From Argyresthia goedartella (lineage: Eukaryota; Arthropoda; Insecta; Lepidoptera; Argyresthiidae): a DNA stretch of 64,000 bases. Both the position numbers and the translations under genes were made by a program. Below the pieces are notes generated by a model. The model saw nothing but the letters and a program-made list of their open reading frames with translations, did no database searches and had not been told where the DNA came from. This document shows, in pieces, positions 55,101 through 63,514 of the stretch. The stretch lies in contig OX463820.1 in NCBI GenBank assembly GCA_949825045.1, forward strand, positions 12,474,501 to 12,538,500, read 5' to 3'. Within the stretch, counting starts at the first letter, position 1. Every line of letters begins with the position of its first letter.

Positions 55101-56378
55101 CTCGGGGCGACCGCTGCGGTCGCTAGCGGCGCATTCATACCATTTATCGCGTAGTAATGGCGGCAGCTTCTCGACTGCCGCTCGCAGCATTTCTGGACTG
55201 TGTAGATAGTGCGGTTTGTGCAAAACTTCTATGGTCCGCACTATGTTATTCAGTTTGTTTGCGAACACGCACACTTCGCGTGGCGTGTCGCTGACTCGCG
55301 GCAGCGTCCTTAGCTTCTCCATTTCTGCCATCACTAACGCGTCGGGCCTACCGAAGCGCCGCTCCAGCGCGCGCATTATCTCCTCTGGCGCCGACTGGGT
55401 GATAAGTAGCGAGGTTATTGCTTCTAGCGCGGGCCCCCGGAGACTGTGACGTAGGCGCGCCACGTTCTCGCCAGGTGCGAAGCGATCGCACGTCTGTTCG
55501 AAAGTAGCTTTGAACAACAGCCACTCCTCTGCCCGGCCCCCGTAGCTGGGCAGCTCTGTTATGTAGTGCGGCGCGCGCCGCGCATTCACCTGCGACGCTA
55601 CCTGCGCCGCGAGCGCGTCTATTTGAGCGTGGGCGGGCGCCGCCGGGCGCGGTTGGTTATCACTTAATATGGGCATAGTTACATACCTCGTACTTTGGTA
55701 CTCATGGTTTTCTCGGGGGCGCGGCGGCGGCTCTGCGACCGACGCTGGCGCCGTGATGGCCCTCGCGGGGGGCCGGGGAGGAGAGGGGGGACGCTCAGCT
55801 TCCGCGGGCGTCGGCTGCTGCTCGAACCACTGTTCCACGCGGCGCTCCATAAGCTCCTCCTCTTCATGGGCTTCGTCTTCGGACGATGCTTCTTCTAACC
55901 TGCATTTTTCCATTTTTGCGCGCTCTATCCGGGCCGCAATCTGGAATTCTCGAAGTTCCAGCGCGGCGAGCTTCTCTTCCATCTCTGCTCTCATCATCCT
56001 TTTCTTACGGGACGCTGCACTGCGGGCGATGGACGCGGGAGGCCGCGGCGGCGGCCTGGGTCGATCGGGGCGCAGCGTCTGTGGCGGCATCGGCGGCGGC
56101 GGGCCTATAGGGGAGGTCGGAGGCGCGAATGGCAGCCTCTGGGCGACCTCTGGGTTCGGGGGCGCAGCGCCCGGCGAGTGGGAGGAGACGATGGTCTCCG
56201 CGGTGCCGGACGTGGCCGTGGTGCCCGTCGACGCGCTCGATGTCGCTGTGGTGCCCGTAGCCGTCGAGTCGGTGGCGGTGCGCATCGTCGCGTCTGATGC
56301 GCTACCGCTGGGAATGTCACACTCACTTGAGGTTCGGCGTCCCTTGCTCCTGGTGACCCTGGCGTTCTTCTCGCTCAT
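51582..56378 (-). CDS. BEL gag-protease-RT-RNase H polyprotein
   Basis: 1,598 codons; about the first 1,443 are genuine, and the rest follow a frameshift. ATG at 56,378, 11 bases after the primer-binding site, is the natural start. Residues 1-120 are Ser/Thr/Ala then Pro-rich; 125-180 a charged coiled coil; 265-440 a gag-like region (LPSYGGRAEEWLLFKATFEQ). Zinc-knuckle-like cysteines (CPMCARPHALPDC, CFRCLRSTHRRDSC) lie at 478-525. The protease motif LLDEGSTVTI is at 601-610. RT runs about 880-1,050 with VTSDIKEMF at 934-942 and YMDD at 1,016-1,019. RNase H runs about 1,198-1,325 with TFVDAS, PRLEL and WSDSRTAL. All key residues seen are intact. Confidence 0.92.
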   Translation of the reverse strand: MSEKNARVTRSKGRRTSSECDIPSGSASDATMRTATDSTATGTTATSSASTGTTATSGTAETIVSSHSPGAAPPNPEVAQRLPFAPPTSPIGPPPPMPPQTLRPDRPRPPPRPPASIARSAASRKKRMMRAEMEEKLAALELREFQIAARIERAKMEKCRLEEASSEDEAHEEEELMERRVEQWFEQQPTPAEAERPPSPPRPPARAITAPASVAEPPPRPRENHEYQSTRYVTMPILSDNQPRPAAPAHAQIDALAAQVASQVNARRAPHYITELPSYGGRAEEWLLFKATFEQTCDRFAPGENVARLRHSLRGPALEAITSLLITQSAPEEIMRALERRFGRPDALVMAEMEKLRTLPRVSDTPREVCVFANKLNNIVRTIEVLHKPHYLHSPEMLRAAVEKLPPLLRDKWYECAASDRSGRPELITLTEFLNHQADMRAPYAPPELETKPEAPRNPARQKKMERTFVTEDTKDECPMCARPHALPDCKRFIEADVEKRWEVTKKNKVCFRCLRSTHRRDSCRARVCGEAGCTLRHHRLLHYKRRELPIAPPPPQTEEIHASAIGTEIANAAQTRRRAYLKVAQVTLIGPKGSRDTYALLDEGSTVTIIDQQLADAVGLEGPTEVMKVQGVSGKVTTHADSKRVTAHIKGRYETETHEMNDARTFGDMNSFTQSVRPCDIENCTHLDDVKTQLLYDSATPTILVGQDNWELIVSREVRSGPRHQPVASRTHLGWVLHGCRTTTTYPMVFCGRLDAAPEEDKLEGLMRRHFELESLGVAPRRQASDPEERALSILKEKSRRLPDGHFETGMLWRDPSAPIRHTGYEDAKKRLVSLERKLDKNEDLKLQYSERIENLLTSGYAERAPAPPIGGRVWYLPHFAVVNPDKKKIRVVHDAAAKARGVSLNDMLLPGPDLLQSLPAVIMKFRQHRVAVTSDIKEMFMQVKVREEDRDALRFLWRGTRRDAAAPPEEYRMTSIIFGASSSPCSALYIKNRNAEENAHECPAAADAIVNNHYMDDYLHSFDTTEEAAHITTAVDRIHRRAGFELRGWTSNDEAAIRHFAPRLDSAHSDTVEIGGNDYEKTLGLLWYVKEDLLGFRVNQRRVHPDVLSGLREPTKREALSLIMSIFDPLGLISPITTPAKRIMQDTWKYKTGWDDPIPQALHDRWQSWLMGLRELHTLQIPRCYDKEPAAEYELHTFVDASEEAYAAVVYIRIQRADGSIQVSIAAAKSRVTPTKPISVPRLELQAALLGARLARSVQEGHNFDFARRTYWSDSRTALHWIRDEPRTYKTFVAHRLAEIEDLTKKDEWRWVPTAVNVADDSTRATPADMSPQHRWFTGPEFLRSDPEEWPREDKKEVPTTGEERAAVIALPVAANVAPLIDVDRFSKWNRLLRATARALQFIELCRQRHLSNAARRKRTKKIEGDDDWRKRPANNKAAKRPPPDRRCPPRVHPTTRAPSICGGNVTRPNIAARHVEGNEQGQPPRRSQRVYRSRWRPTTTWTHTRGQRRELRGGQPHHSGWQTPLHATIRAAHPRATTPRRRRDSRKRITTASMDGANSADGERSPEELPALPPEEGQAGPTEHGRPAVGAPRTP
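52041..52049 (-). other. Frameshift at a nine-base homopolymer
   Basis: Nine G on the plus strand (nine C in the coding sense) sit where the RNase H frame must pass to the integrase frame. Eight would keep one frame. It could be a true mutation, an assembly error in a homopolymer, or, less likely, a programmed shift. Confidence 0.85.
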
Positions 56379-56388
56379 CTTCGCAGGA

Positions 56389-56405
56389 TCCGGCTCGAAG
56401 GACCA
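56389..56405 (-). other. Primer-binding site, tRNA-Tyr type
   Basis: The minus strand reads TGGTCCTTCGAGCCGGA four bases after the 5' LTR. Its complement TCCGGCTCGAAGGACCA matches my memory of the 3' end, with CCA, of eukaryotic tRNA-Tyr over 17 bases. It would prime minus-strand synthesis. Confidence 0.8.
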
Positions 56406-56409
56406 TAAA

Positions 56410-57228
56410 TGTGGGGGCTGGGGGATCCTGGGGCTGCGAGCTTGGGGTGCAGAAAAACTACCAAGTTACTCAGAACAAAATGGCGGCTTGGGCGTGGGCG
56501 AGGCGAGTAGGCGAGGTGCGTGGTGTGTTGACTCGACGACGTTCGGGCGTGGAAAAAAAGGGATCGAACCAACGCGGTGGCTCGCTTTTATAGCGACGCG
56601 GGCAGGCACGCACCTATTTCACCTCCCCTCACCCCCGCTTTAGCTAAAATCTTTATTTCCTTAAAATTGGCTACATACATGGCTATTTACACCTGCCGTG
56701 TTTATATACACTATCATCATTTACAAATTCTAATTAGAATCCTTACTATTAGAACTAAAATTCTCGTTTACGACGCCCCGCTAGCCTCCGGACGCGCGCT
56801 TCCCCGCTTCCTCACCCCCTCACGTAAATACGGAGGGTTTTGGAAATCGCGCTCCAGAAGCCAGCGAGACGCCGTAGCGATAACATCGTGTACTCTAGGG
56901 CATAACTATGCGTAAACTACCTCTACACCGAGTTACAGACAAATCGGTTGTTACCTACTAAAATGTTGCTATGACATACTGTCTGAGTGACTACGTCTCT
57001 ATTTACTTTCCTATCTGCTATCTTTACTCATTTCCTGACAGTAACAACAACAGAAGCGGACTCTTTATTTATCAGCCTATCTCTATAGGGGGTAGGTACA
57101 TCTTATTACACGTTATAACAATTACTAAATATTTACGAATTATTTACATTACAGAGCTATAAGGTACTTAGGTATTGCACACATTTATTTAAGTTTTGTC
57201 GCACATCACGGAGGGGTCATCGTGAACA
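56410..57228 (-). repeat. 5' LTR of BEL element
   Basis: Same 819 bp as the left LTR. It ends AGCCCCCACA on the minus strand, then the TTTA spacer and primer-binding site. The U3-R boundary should lie shortly after the TATA box at 56,585-56,592. An AATAAA (minus, near 56,653) lies upstream of that box, so it is not an obvious poly(A) signal for R. Confidence 0.95.
56585..56592 (-). promoter_or_regulatory. TATA box of BEL 5' LTR
   Basis: The minus strand reads CTATAAAAGCGAGCC. It is the only strong TATA match in the LTR and leaves about 150 bp of R-U5 plus leader before the gag ATG. Confidence 0.65.
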
Positions 57229-57330
57229 ATAACCGTTATAATATACTTAAGAGAAATTAATTATCTCATTGGAACTTGGTCAGGAATCGAACCTGCATCC
57301 CCTGTGTGAGAAGCAGGTGTGAAAACCATG
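57229..57330 (-). mobile_element. SINE-A, right part (tRNA head), split by BEL element
   Basis: It begins with the duplicated ATAAC, then CGTTATAATATACTTAAG, TATCTCATTGGAACTTGGTC and the B-box complement GGAATCGAACC. It ends at GTGAAAACCATGG; the last A-box bases are altered. Confidence 0.85.
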
Positions 57331-57955
57331 GAATGAATATGAAATGTGAAATAAGAAAAATATTAAAATATTGAATTTATAACTTAATGAAAATACTTTA
57401 ATTCCTTCAAATAATATATCACTACAATCCTAAAAATAACAGACGAGTATACTTAAATGATAAAGGATTGATTACTTACTACTTAAACTAGTAAAAGTTA
57501 TTGGGCTGGCCTGAGTTTTCTTACCGCTTCTTTCTCGACCAGAAAACCCACGGCTTTACGAAGCGGAGTTGCATATCCTAATAATATATTGCCTACTTTT
57601 CTTAATAAAAATTAAATAAATACAAACATAGCATTATTATTATTATTTATTATTAGCCTACATCAACCATCCATGACAATTCACAAATAAAGTAATGTAA
57701 TATAAATATCCAATAATTTTAAATAAATAAGACAAATAAGTACTAACTTCTTATATCAATTTGGTAATAAATAAGTAGCTGGTAATTAAGTTGCGTAAAT
57801 ACTATATAATTTGCATACCTATATAATAAGTTATATCATAATACGCAAATAAAATTTCTTATTTATGATTCTAATTTATTTGAATAAGTGATTATTAATA
57901 TTACAGCAATGGCAATTTTTTTTTAAATATTGAATGGTTCTTGCTAACATACATT
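57331..57955. other. Very AT-rich, nothing recognised
   Basis: Includes a TTATTATTATTATT run near 57,632-57,650. Confidence 0.5.
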
Positions 57956-58790
57956 ATACTTTCAAAAATAAGTTGGCTAGCTACAGTTAGTAGACTCAAT
58001 TTCTTTAACAAGTTCTCTAAGGGAGTTTGTGCGTCCCAATCTATATTTTATATTGCAGTGAAGAGCTATTCGAGCAATCGCACATTGCTCGAAAAGCTCA
58101 TTACTCCAATATAATAATAGTTTCAATATCTACTGCTTTCCTCCACAACAAGGTGCCATAGAACATGTAACTATGAAAGTAATTAAAATAGATTAGAGCT
58201 ATAGCTACATCCATATTTTTTCTGATTTTCCTAAAAGCTTAACCCACGGAACTTATTTCTAGCTAATTTATCTGCGTGGTGTCCCTACTGCAATTTACTA
58301 TCAATGGTTATTCCAAGAAACTTTGCATCATTTGCGAATTCTAACGTGTTGCTGTCTAACGATAAACTAGTTTCAACTTGCCTGATATTTGGAAGTGAGA
58401 ATTTGATACACTTTGTTTTACCAGCGTTTAACAATACATTATTAACTGTGTGTAACAATAAATTATTAATTATACATTGTAACCAATTCAAGGTTAAAGA
58501 CAATACTCCATTAACATCATCAAAATCTTCTTTGGTTTTCATTTTGAAAACAAATTAAATGTCATCAGCAAACAACACCGTGTCAGTTAATTTCGTATCA
58601 TAAAAGGCAGATCATTAATATATACCAGGCAGGTATAAGAAAGGAGCCAATTTTACACCCGATAAGATTTACCGCCGTTGATTTTTACTTTTTTAATTTT
58701 ATTGCTTAGTAGATTGAACACACATTTATTTCTAACTCAATAATTATTTAATTTCATTAGCATATCATGGTCAACACAATCAGTCTGTAG
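57956..58790 (-). pseudogene. LINE-A RT, decayed internal part
   Basis: Minus strand, from right to left: DCVDHDMLMKLNNY (palm motif A, about 58,740-58,785), a frameshifted LIY-NDLP block, TDTVLFADDI (58,560-58,592, intact FADD), KTKCIKFSLPNIRQVETSLS and FLGITIDSKLQ (58,285-58,542), DVAIALIYFNYFHS and YGTLLWRKAVDI near 58,130-58,215, then ELVKEIES near 58,000. Stops separate the blocks. It aligns with the copy at 47,336-48,100 and lacks its inserted module. Confidence 0.75.
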
Positions 58791-58930
58791 CCCCGGGATT
58801 TTATCTTGTGCGTTACACCAGATCGTGAATTCAATCATTATATGACGAAATGCATTTGCCACGCCATAAGTAAAATATTGTCTGTCAATTTCTCTACCAT
58901 AAAAGGCAGATCGTATTTCGTATTCTTGTA

Positions 58931-59579
58931 TATGTTACGGCTAAAGCTAGGTGTGAAACTGAAGTGTAAACTTAAGTTTAGCCGGCTAGTCTTAAGATTA
59001 ATTGCTAGCCTCGGCTAATGTCCGAAGTATTGTTCGTTTGTGATAACGGATGTCATCTTTAATCGGCTAGACTGCACACCAGCCGATGCGTTTCGGTTGA
59101 TGTTGGACATTAGCTAGCTAATGTTGAAAACGAAGAATTCGTGCGACTGCGGGGAGCGGGGCGGGGTGATTTTATTCAGAAGAGAAAGAGAAAGCTATTT
59201 CTAATATCAGGGCAAAAAACTGCGGTAGCTTAGGTGAAGGGTAAAGGGGGTGAGCGAAGCGAAGCCCCCTTTATCCTTCGTGTTAGGTTGAACATGTAAG
59301 AATAACCAAAAACTATAATAAGACGAGTATAAGTATTTTTTGTTGTTCTTACATGTTCAACCTAACACGAAGGATAAAGGGGGCTTCGCTTCGCTCACCC
59401 CCTTTATGCAGTTTAGCCTCAACAGCGTCGAGGCTAAACTGCAGTTTAGCCGACTAATGTTGAAATCATTTACCGCAATGAACATTATTTCGGACATTAG
59501 CCGAGGCTCGAAATGAATCTTAAGACTAGCCGGCTAAACTTAAGTTTAGTTTCACACCTAGCTTTACCCGTAGCATATA
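58931..59579. mobile_element. Long-TIR foldback element
   Basis: The left end TATGTTACGGCTAAAGCTAG through CTTAAGTTTAGCCGGCTAGT to CTCGGCTAATGTCCGAA pairs with the right end (TTCGGACATTAGCCGAGG-type to CCGTAGCATATA) over roughly 90 bp with few changes. Flanks are TA-rich. Inside are further copies of CTAAACTGCAGTTTAGCC-type inverted blocks and two inverted copies of the recurrent module. No transposase is seen. Confidence 0.8.
59200..59410. repeat. Inverted pair of the recurrent module
   Basis: The minus-type copy at about 59,200-59,305 (GGGGGTGAGCGAAGCGAAGC) and the plus-type copy at 59,338-59,410 (GGGGGCTTCGCTTCGCTCAC) face each other across about 35 AT-rich bases. They could form a hairpin with arms near 75 bp. 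Confidence 0.85.
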
Positions 59580-59606
59580 TACCATATACAGCAATAAGAA
59601 ATGGTC

Positions 59607-59740
59607 TAATGGAACCTGATTTTTACACCCGATCCATCAGATTTAACACCGTTGATTTCTACTTTTAGAACGTTATTGCTTAGTAGATATGAAGCGGCAG
59701 ATTCACCGTTTTCCCATATTTTCCAGTTATTCAATACTCC
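59607..59740 (-). pseudogene. LINE-A RT fragment
   Basis: The minus frame reads SAASYLLSNNVLKVEINGVK then SDGSGVK. The N-KVEINGVKS--S sequence corresponds to the stretch between palm motif A and the VPQG motif; 58,660-58,700 (KVKINGGK) is the same region of another copy. Only about 35 residues are recognisable. Confidence 0.55.
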
Positions 59741-60574
59741 ATTTATTTGAAAAACTCTATTGCAAAGATTACGCCCCAGCAAAAACGTTTCTAATCTCCA
59801 TAAAAGCGAACACACGTTTATAGGTAGTGCGTCTCGTCAAGAAGCATATAGCCTGGTATCTGTGGGCTTTACGCTGCACAGGCGGCCATTGAAGGCGCGA
59901 TGAAAGCAGGGTCATTACCTGAAACAAAGAACGAAAGCCGCTGAAACTCCCTGCATAAATCGTAGCACCCTGTTTACTCCAGCCAAAAGAAAACTCAGCC
60001 TAGTTCTCCTGTATAGCTTAAGTAATGGTCTAAGCGGCGTGGACTGATAGGCAAGGTAATTAACAATTAACGAAAATGGGTTGTTATTTTGTGTGTAAAA
60101 ATATGAAAACAGAAAAGGAATCAAACAACAAAACAACTTGAGGCTCCAGACCAGAGGAGGAGGATTGATTTCATTATGTTATTAAACTCCTCTGGGCCAT
60201 GGCAGGCTAAAGTATCAATTATTAAGTAGGTATAAACGCCAAAGGGCCCGTAACTCCAAACTATAAAGCGCCATTTACGCATTAAATTTTCTTTTTTACA
60301 AATAGTTTAAATCTGAAGGGAAAGAGGGAAACTATCAATTTTTTTACCAGTTGTGACATCTGTTGATACGCGTCTTGCTAACAATTGAATATGGCTGTAA
60401 ATCAGTGAGATAGCTAGACTGCCGGCTGACCCCACATGTAAATGGCGACTCGCTTCCACCTGCAAACTCAGAGCTGGTTGTGTGGTTCAAAGTAAAGGCG
60501 AGGGGGGTTATGGCTACATGAGAAATAATTCGCTAGGTGTTAATTAGGAACGGGTACCTTGCCAAAAAATCAGA
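59741..60574. other. No gene recognised
   Basis: A 73-codon minus frame at 59,915-60,136 has no motif. Nothing else is seen. Confidence 0.5.
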
Positions 60575-60651
60575 TTTCACCCGCACGTCTTGCCCCAACC
60601 TACCCTGCTCATTTCACCCGCACGTCTCGCCCCAACCTACCCTGCTCATTT
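60575..60651. repeat. 37-bp direct repeat, two units
   Basis: TTTCACCCGCACGTCTTGCC begins at 60,575 and, with one change, at 60,612; a partial third begins at 60,649. It is adjacent to the TTAGG tract. Confidence 0.95.
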
Positions 60652-60687
60652 CAATACGACGCGGTTGAACTCGCTTGAAATCAAGCG

Positions 60688-60712
60688 CGGTTAGGTTAGG
60701 TTAGGTTAGGTA
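60688..60712 (+). repeat. (TTAGG)n tract, about 4.5 units
   Basis: GGTTAGGTTAGGTTAGGTTA followed by GG. TTAGG is the standard insect telomere unit; such a short internal run is common by chance or from repair. Confidence 0.9.
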
Positions 60713-60876
60713 GCATACTACAAGCAAAATTTATAAGATAAATAATACTCCTTGCTTTATATTGTTGTACGGTTTAAGTGTAAGATCACTTTTCGTCTAT
60801 GAGTTTAGATCCTGATACCGATAAACCATACAACAAATTTTGTATTAGGGATTATATGTGTTAATATCTATTGCGC

Positions 60877-62185
60877 TCCTGACAGCCGGTGGTGAACCTG
60901 TTTTGGAGATCTATGTTAAACTATTTAACAAAGTCTTTATGGCGGCATTTTACCAGAACCCTGAAAGAATGCGGTAGTGGTAATACTGCACAAGTAGTCT
61001 CCTCTCACCAATCTACAAACTTTTACCAAAGTGTTGTTCAACAGACTCACCCGCCAAGTCGACGAAAGCCAACCCATTGAACAGGCAGGACCGTAGCGGA
61101 TACTTCATTATCGATCACATCTACACTGTGAAGCAGTTGATGGAGAAATCCCGGGAATGGAATCAATCCCTGTGTTTCGCCTTCATTCACGAAAAGGCTT
61201 TCGACAGGGATGAACACTGGGCCGTCTTCTATACTCTCCATTGCTGCCAGATCGGCGCACAGTACTTAGATTTCCTCCTCTAAAGGTCGGCAACGATGCA
61301 AGTGCGAATTTACAATTTGAAGAGCTGTATTCATATTGAGAGGCGTAATAAAGACGTTTATATGGAATCACTAAGGCATAGATATCAATGGTGTACTCTT
61401 GACACATCTCCGTTATGCTAATGATGCTGTCCTGTTTGCTGATAATCCTGGGGACCTTCAAGTCATGCTTTAAGACTTGAATAGTGCTTCTCTAAAAGTT
61501 GACCTAAAGGTTAACATATCCAAGACCAAGTTTATGATGGATGACCATCTCTTACGCCTCACTTCTCGTCAACTTTTTCGAAAGATTGTTGATCACTATG
61601 ATTATCTCAGAAATTGTTTATGTTTTGGCAGGAAGGGCAGCATTCAAGAAGCTTTGGAATATATTCAAGAATCAAAAGATAACGCTATATCTGAAGACCT
61701 AACTATTCAATCAATGTGTCCTGCCCACCATGACGAATGGTGGTGAAACATGGACGCTTATAAAGGAAATTGTGAAACGAATGAGAGTAGCATATAGGGC
61801 CGTGGTGCCTTCTATGATAGGCATCACACCCCTATATCAGGTCCGCAATGAGGAAATACGTCGATAGCCTAAGATCCAGGATGCCGGATGGAAGCAGTAT
61901 ACTAGTCTCAAATGGAAGTAGGCAGGACACTGGGCGAGGCGCGGCGATGGCAGGTGAAGTAGATCCCTCCCTGACCGAGTGGTGGCCAAAAGAGTGAAAG
62001 AGAAGCGTGAGTCAATCAGTGACTAGATGGTTCGATGGCGTTACTAATATCGCGGGGAAAACCTGGATTCGATTGGCACAGGACCAGAGAAGTTGGCACA
62101 AAAATGAGGAAAATTATACACATCAGTGGGTTGAAACAAGCTGCCTATGGTGACTATATGTATTACAATAAATATAATAATAATA
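60877..62185 (+). pseudogene. RTE-like LINE, decayed RT to C-terminus
   Basis: In order on the plus strand: TAGGEPVLEIYVKLFNKVF (60,880), SPIYKLLPK, QPIEQAG in a shifted frame, SGYFIIDHIYTVKQLMEKSR and CFAFIHEKAFDRDEHWAVFY (61,077-61,283), then THLRYANDAVLFADN near 61,400-61,450 and KVDLKVNISKTKFMMD (61,477 on). Last come NGGETWTLIKEIVKRMRVAY and AGHWARR with late WVETSC. The tail is AT-rich (AATAATAATA). The SGY-IDHI and EKAFD order is RTE-clade. At least five frame breaks are present. Confidence 0.75.
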
Positions 62186-62690
62186 CTACCTGACCCGACA
62201 GACGTAAGACAGAGTATCCTATTATAGTAAAAGGTTTGCTGACACCTACTTATTTAAATAATGTTTACGATGCTATACTATGCTAGACCAATGGTTGATT
62301 GAACGTATTTAACCAATTTAAGGTCTATTTTGCATTTCAAAATATCCGCAGCACCAAATTTATGTTTTGCAATACACCGTATAATTTTCAAGATTTTTTA
62401 GGTAGTTGATAACGAAGGGGACAATTTCGCATTCTAAGATGGCGGCCGCGCCAATTTTATGTTTTGCAATATGGGTGAGACTATAATTTATGTATATTTG
62501 CATTATAATTACTACTTAGTTAATAGCACCCTAAAAGAACTTAAAAACCATAAGCCAAATTTCAAAACATAAATTTAGCGCGGCCACCACTTTCGAATAC
62601 AAAATTTAATCTACCATTGTTTTAGATAGTGTTGCATAACATTTAAAAAAATATATAATAGTATGAACAAACCTTATACTACCTTTATAA
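62186..62690. other. Unassigned, with repeated TTTATGTTTTGCAATA blocks
   Basis: AAATTTATGTTTTGCAATA (about 62,357) and a near copy (about 62,455) are in direct orientation, and AAAACATAAATTTAGCGCGG near 62,565 is inverted. They may be a degraded foldback. No gene. Confidence 0.45.
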
Positions 62691-62822
62691 TGGCCGTTTC
62701 TAATTTGGATGTCGTGCCATACTGTGTCGCGCGAAAGAGGGGACTGAGCTATACATCGCAAATGTTATCTCCCGTCTAACGCGCAACACAGTATGTCACG
62801 ACATCGGAATGAAAAACGGCCA
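62691..62822. mobile_element. Small foldback MITE
   Basis: TGGCCGTTTCTAATTTGGAT, GTCGTGCCATACTGTGT at the left pair with ACACAGTATGTCACGAC, ATGAAAAACGGCCA at the right. It is 132 bp. A partial match lies near 24,580. Confidence 0.7.
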
Positions 62823-62879
62823 ATGGGATTATTTCAGAGCAGGTCTTTTTGAATACAAGGATACATCGGCGCGCTGGTT

Positions 62880-63025
62880 TGACTCCAGGTATCTCCGCAG
62901 GTGTTCCGCAGGGTGGCATCCTTTCTCCTCACCTCTTCTCGGTATTCATTAACTCCATCTTTGACGATCTTACCTCTTCTTATCATTTCTACGCAGATGA
63001 CCTTCAGATATATCGGCACCTCTCT
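62880..63025 (+). pseudogene. CR1/Jockey-type LINE RT fragment
   Basis: ISAGVPQGGILSPHLF, FINSIFDDLTSSYHFYADDL and QIYRHLSP match residues 449-494 of the frame at 36,557-38,962 closely. Sequence on both sides is unrelated. YADD is intact, but only the fragment remains. Confidence 0.8.
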
Positions 63026-63221
63026 CCTTCTCTCTTTTTTACGCTCCATGTAGTTCGGTTATGGTTTTGCTGGCACCTTGGGATGTTAAATGTCAATTCA
63101 AAATCATGTTTGAATCTTGGAATATTGGAATCGACCAGAGGTTTCCTCAGAAATGAAAAACCCAGACGAGGGTCTTCTGCAGCTCTCTAAAGAGAGAACA
63201 ACGACTAAGTGTCTTGAAGAA

Positions 63222-63256
<35 letters not shown>

Positions 63257-63367
63257 AAAAGTGAATTGTGCGTCCACTGGACGACGTTCAGTGTAGATTG
63301 TGCGTACGGAAGTAAAACAATCAGTTAACTCATACGGTGCGTGCTTACACCCCTTTCAACCTTACAG
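63026..63367. other. (CT)n microsatellite and unassigned sequence
   Basis: A run of about 14 CT units spans 63,224-63,252. The following GC-balanced sequence is unassigned and ends in a pyrimidine-rich stretch and CAG. Confidence 0.6.
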
Positions 63368-63514
63368 CTTCACGGCGCTGACCACCGCAACACGGCCACA
63401 ACACCACTAGCCGCTGTCCACCTCCGTCTCCCCATCCCACAAGGCGGATCGACCGCCGACGACATCAATCTTGTGCTGCCCGCCTACCCATCTTTGGACC
63501 ACATCAGCCACTAA
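63368..63514 (+). CDS. Candidate terminal exon, unidentified
   Basis: It follows CCCCTTTCAACCTTACAG, a good splice-acceptor sequence. 147 bases read as 48 codons and a TAA, with GC-rich composition unlike the flanks, ending SLDHISH. The frame includes LRLPIPQGGSTADDINLVLP. I recognise no family. It could also be part of a LINE 5' region. No upstream exon is identified. Confidence 0.3.
   Translation, partial: LHGADHRNTATTPLAAVHLRLPIPQGGSTADDINLVLPAYPSLDHISH

Larger units (their letters stand above)
49856..57228 (-). mobile_element. BEL/Pao LTR retrotransposon, near-intact
   Basis: A 7,373-bp element transcribed on the minus strand. It has 819-bp LTRs starting TG and ending CA, a tRNA-Tyr primer-binding site, one long frame covering a coiled-coil gag, zinc knuckles, aspartic protease, RT and RNase H, then integrase after a single frameshift, and a purine tract before the 3' LTR. 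No env is seen. The internal part is GC-rich in an AT-rich setting. The two LTRs read the same throughout, so insertion was recent. The domain order PR-RT-RH-IN, the YMDD box and the wide D-D-E spacing assign it to BEL/Pao. Confidence 0.95.

Noticed and set aside
60688..60712. True telomere end
   Set aside because: Only about four and a half TTAGG units with ordinary sequence on both sides.
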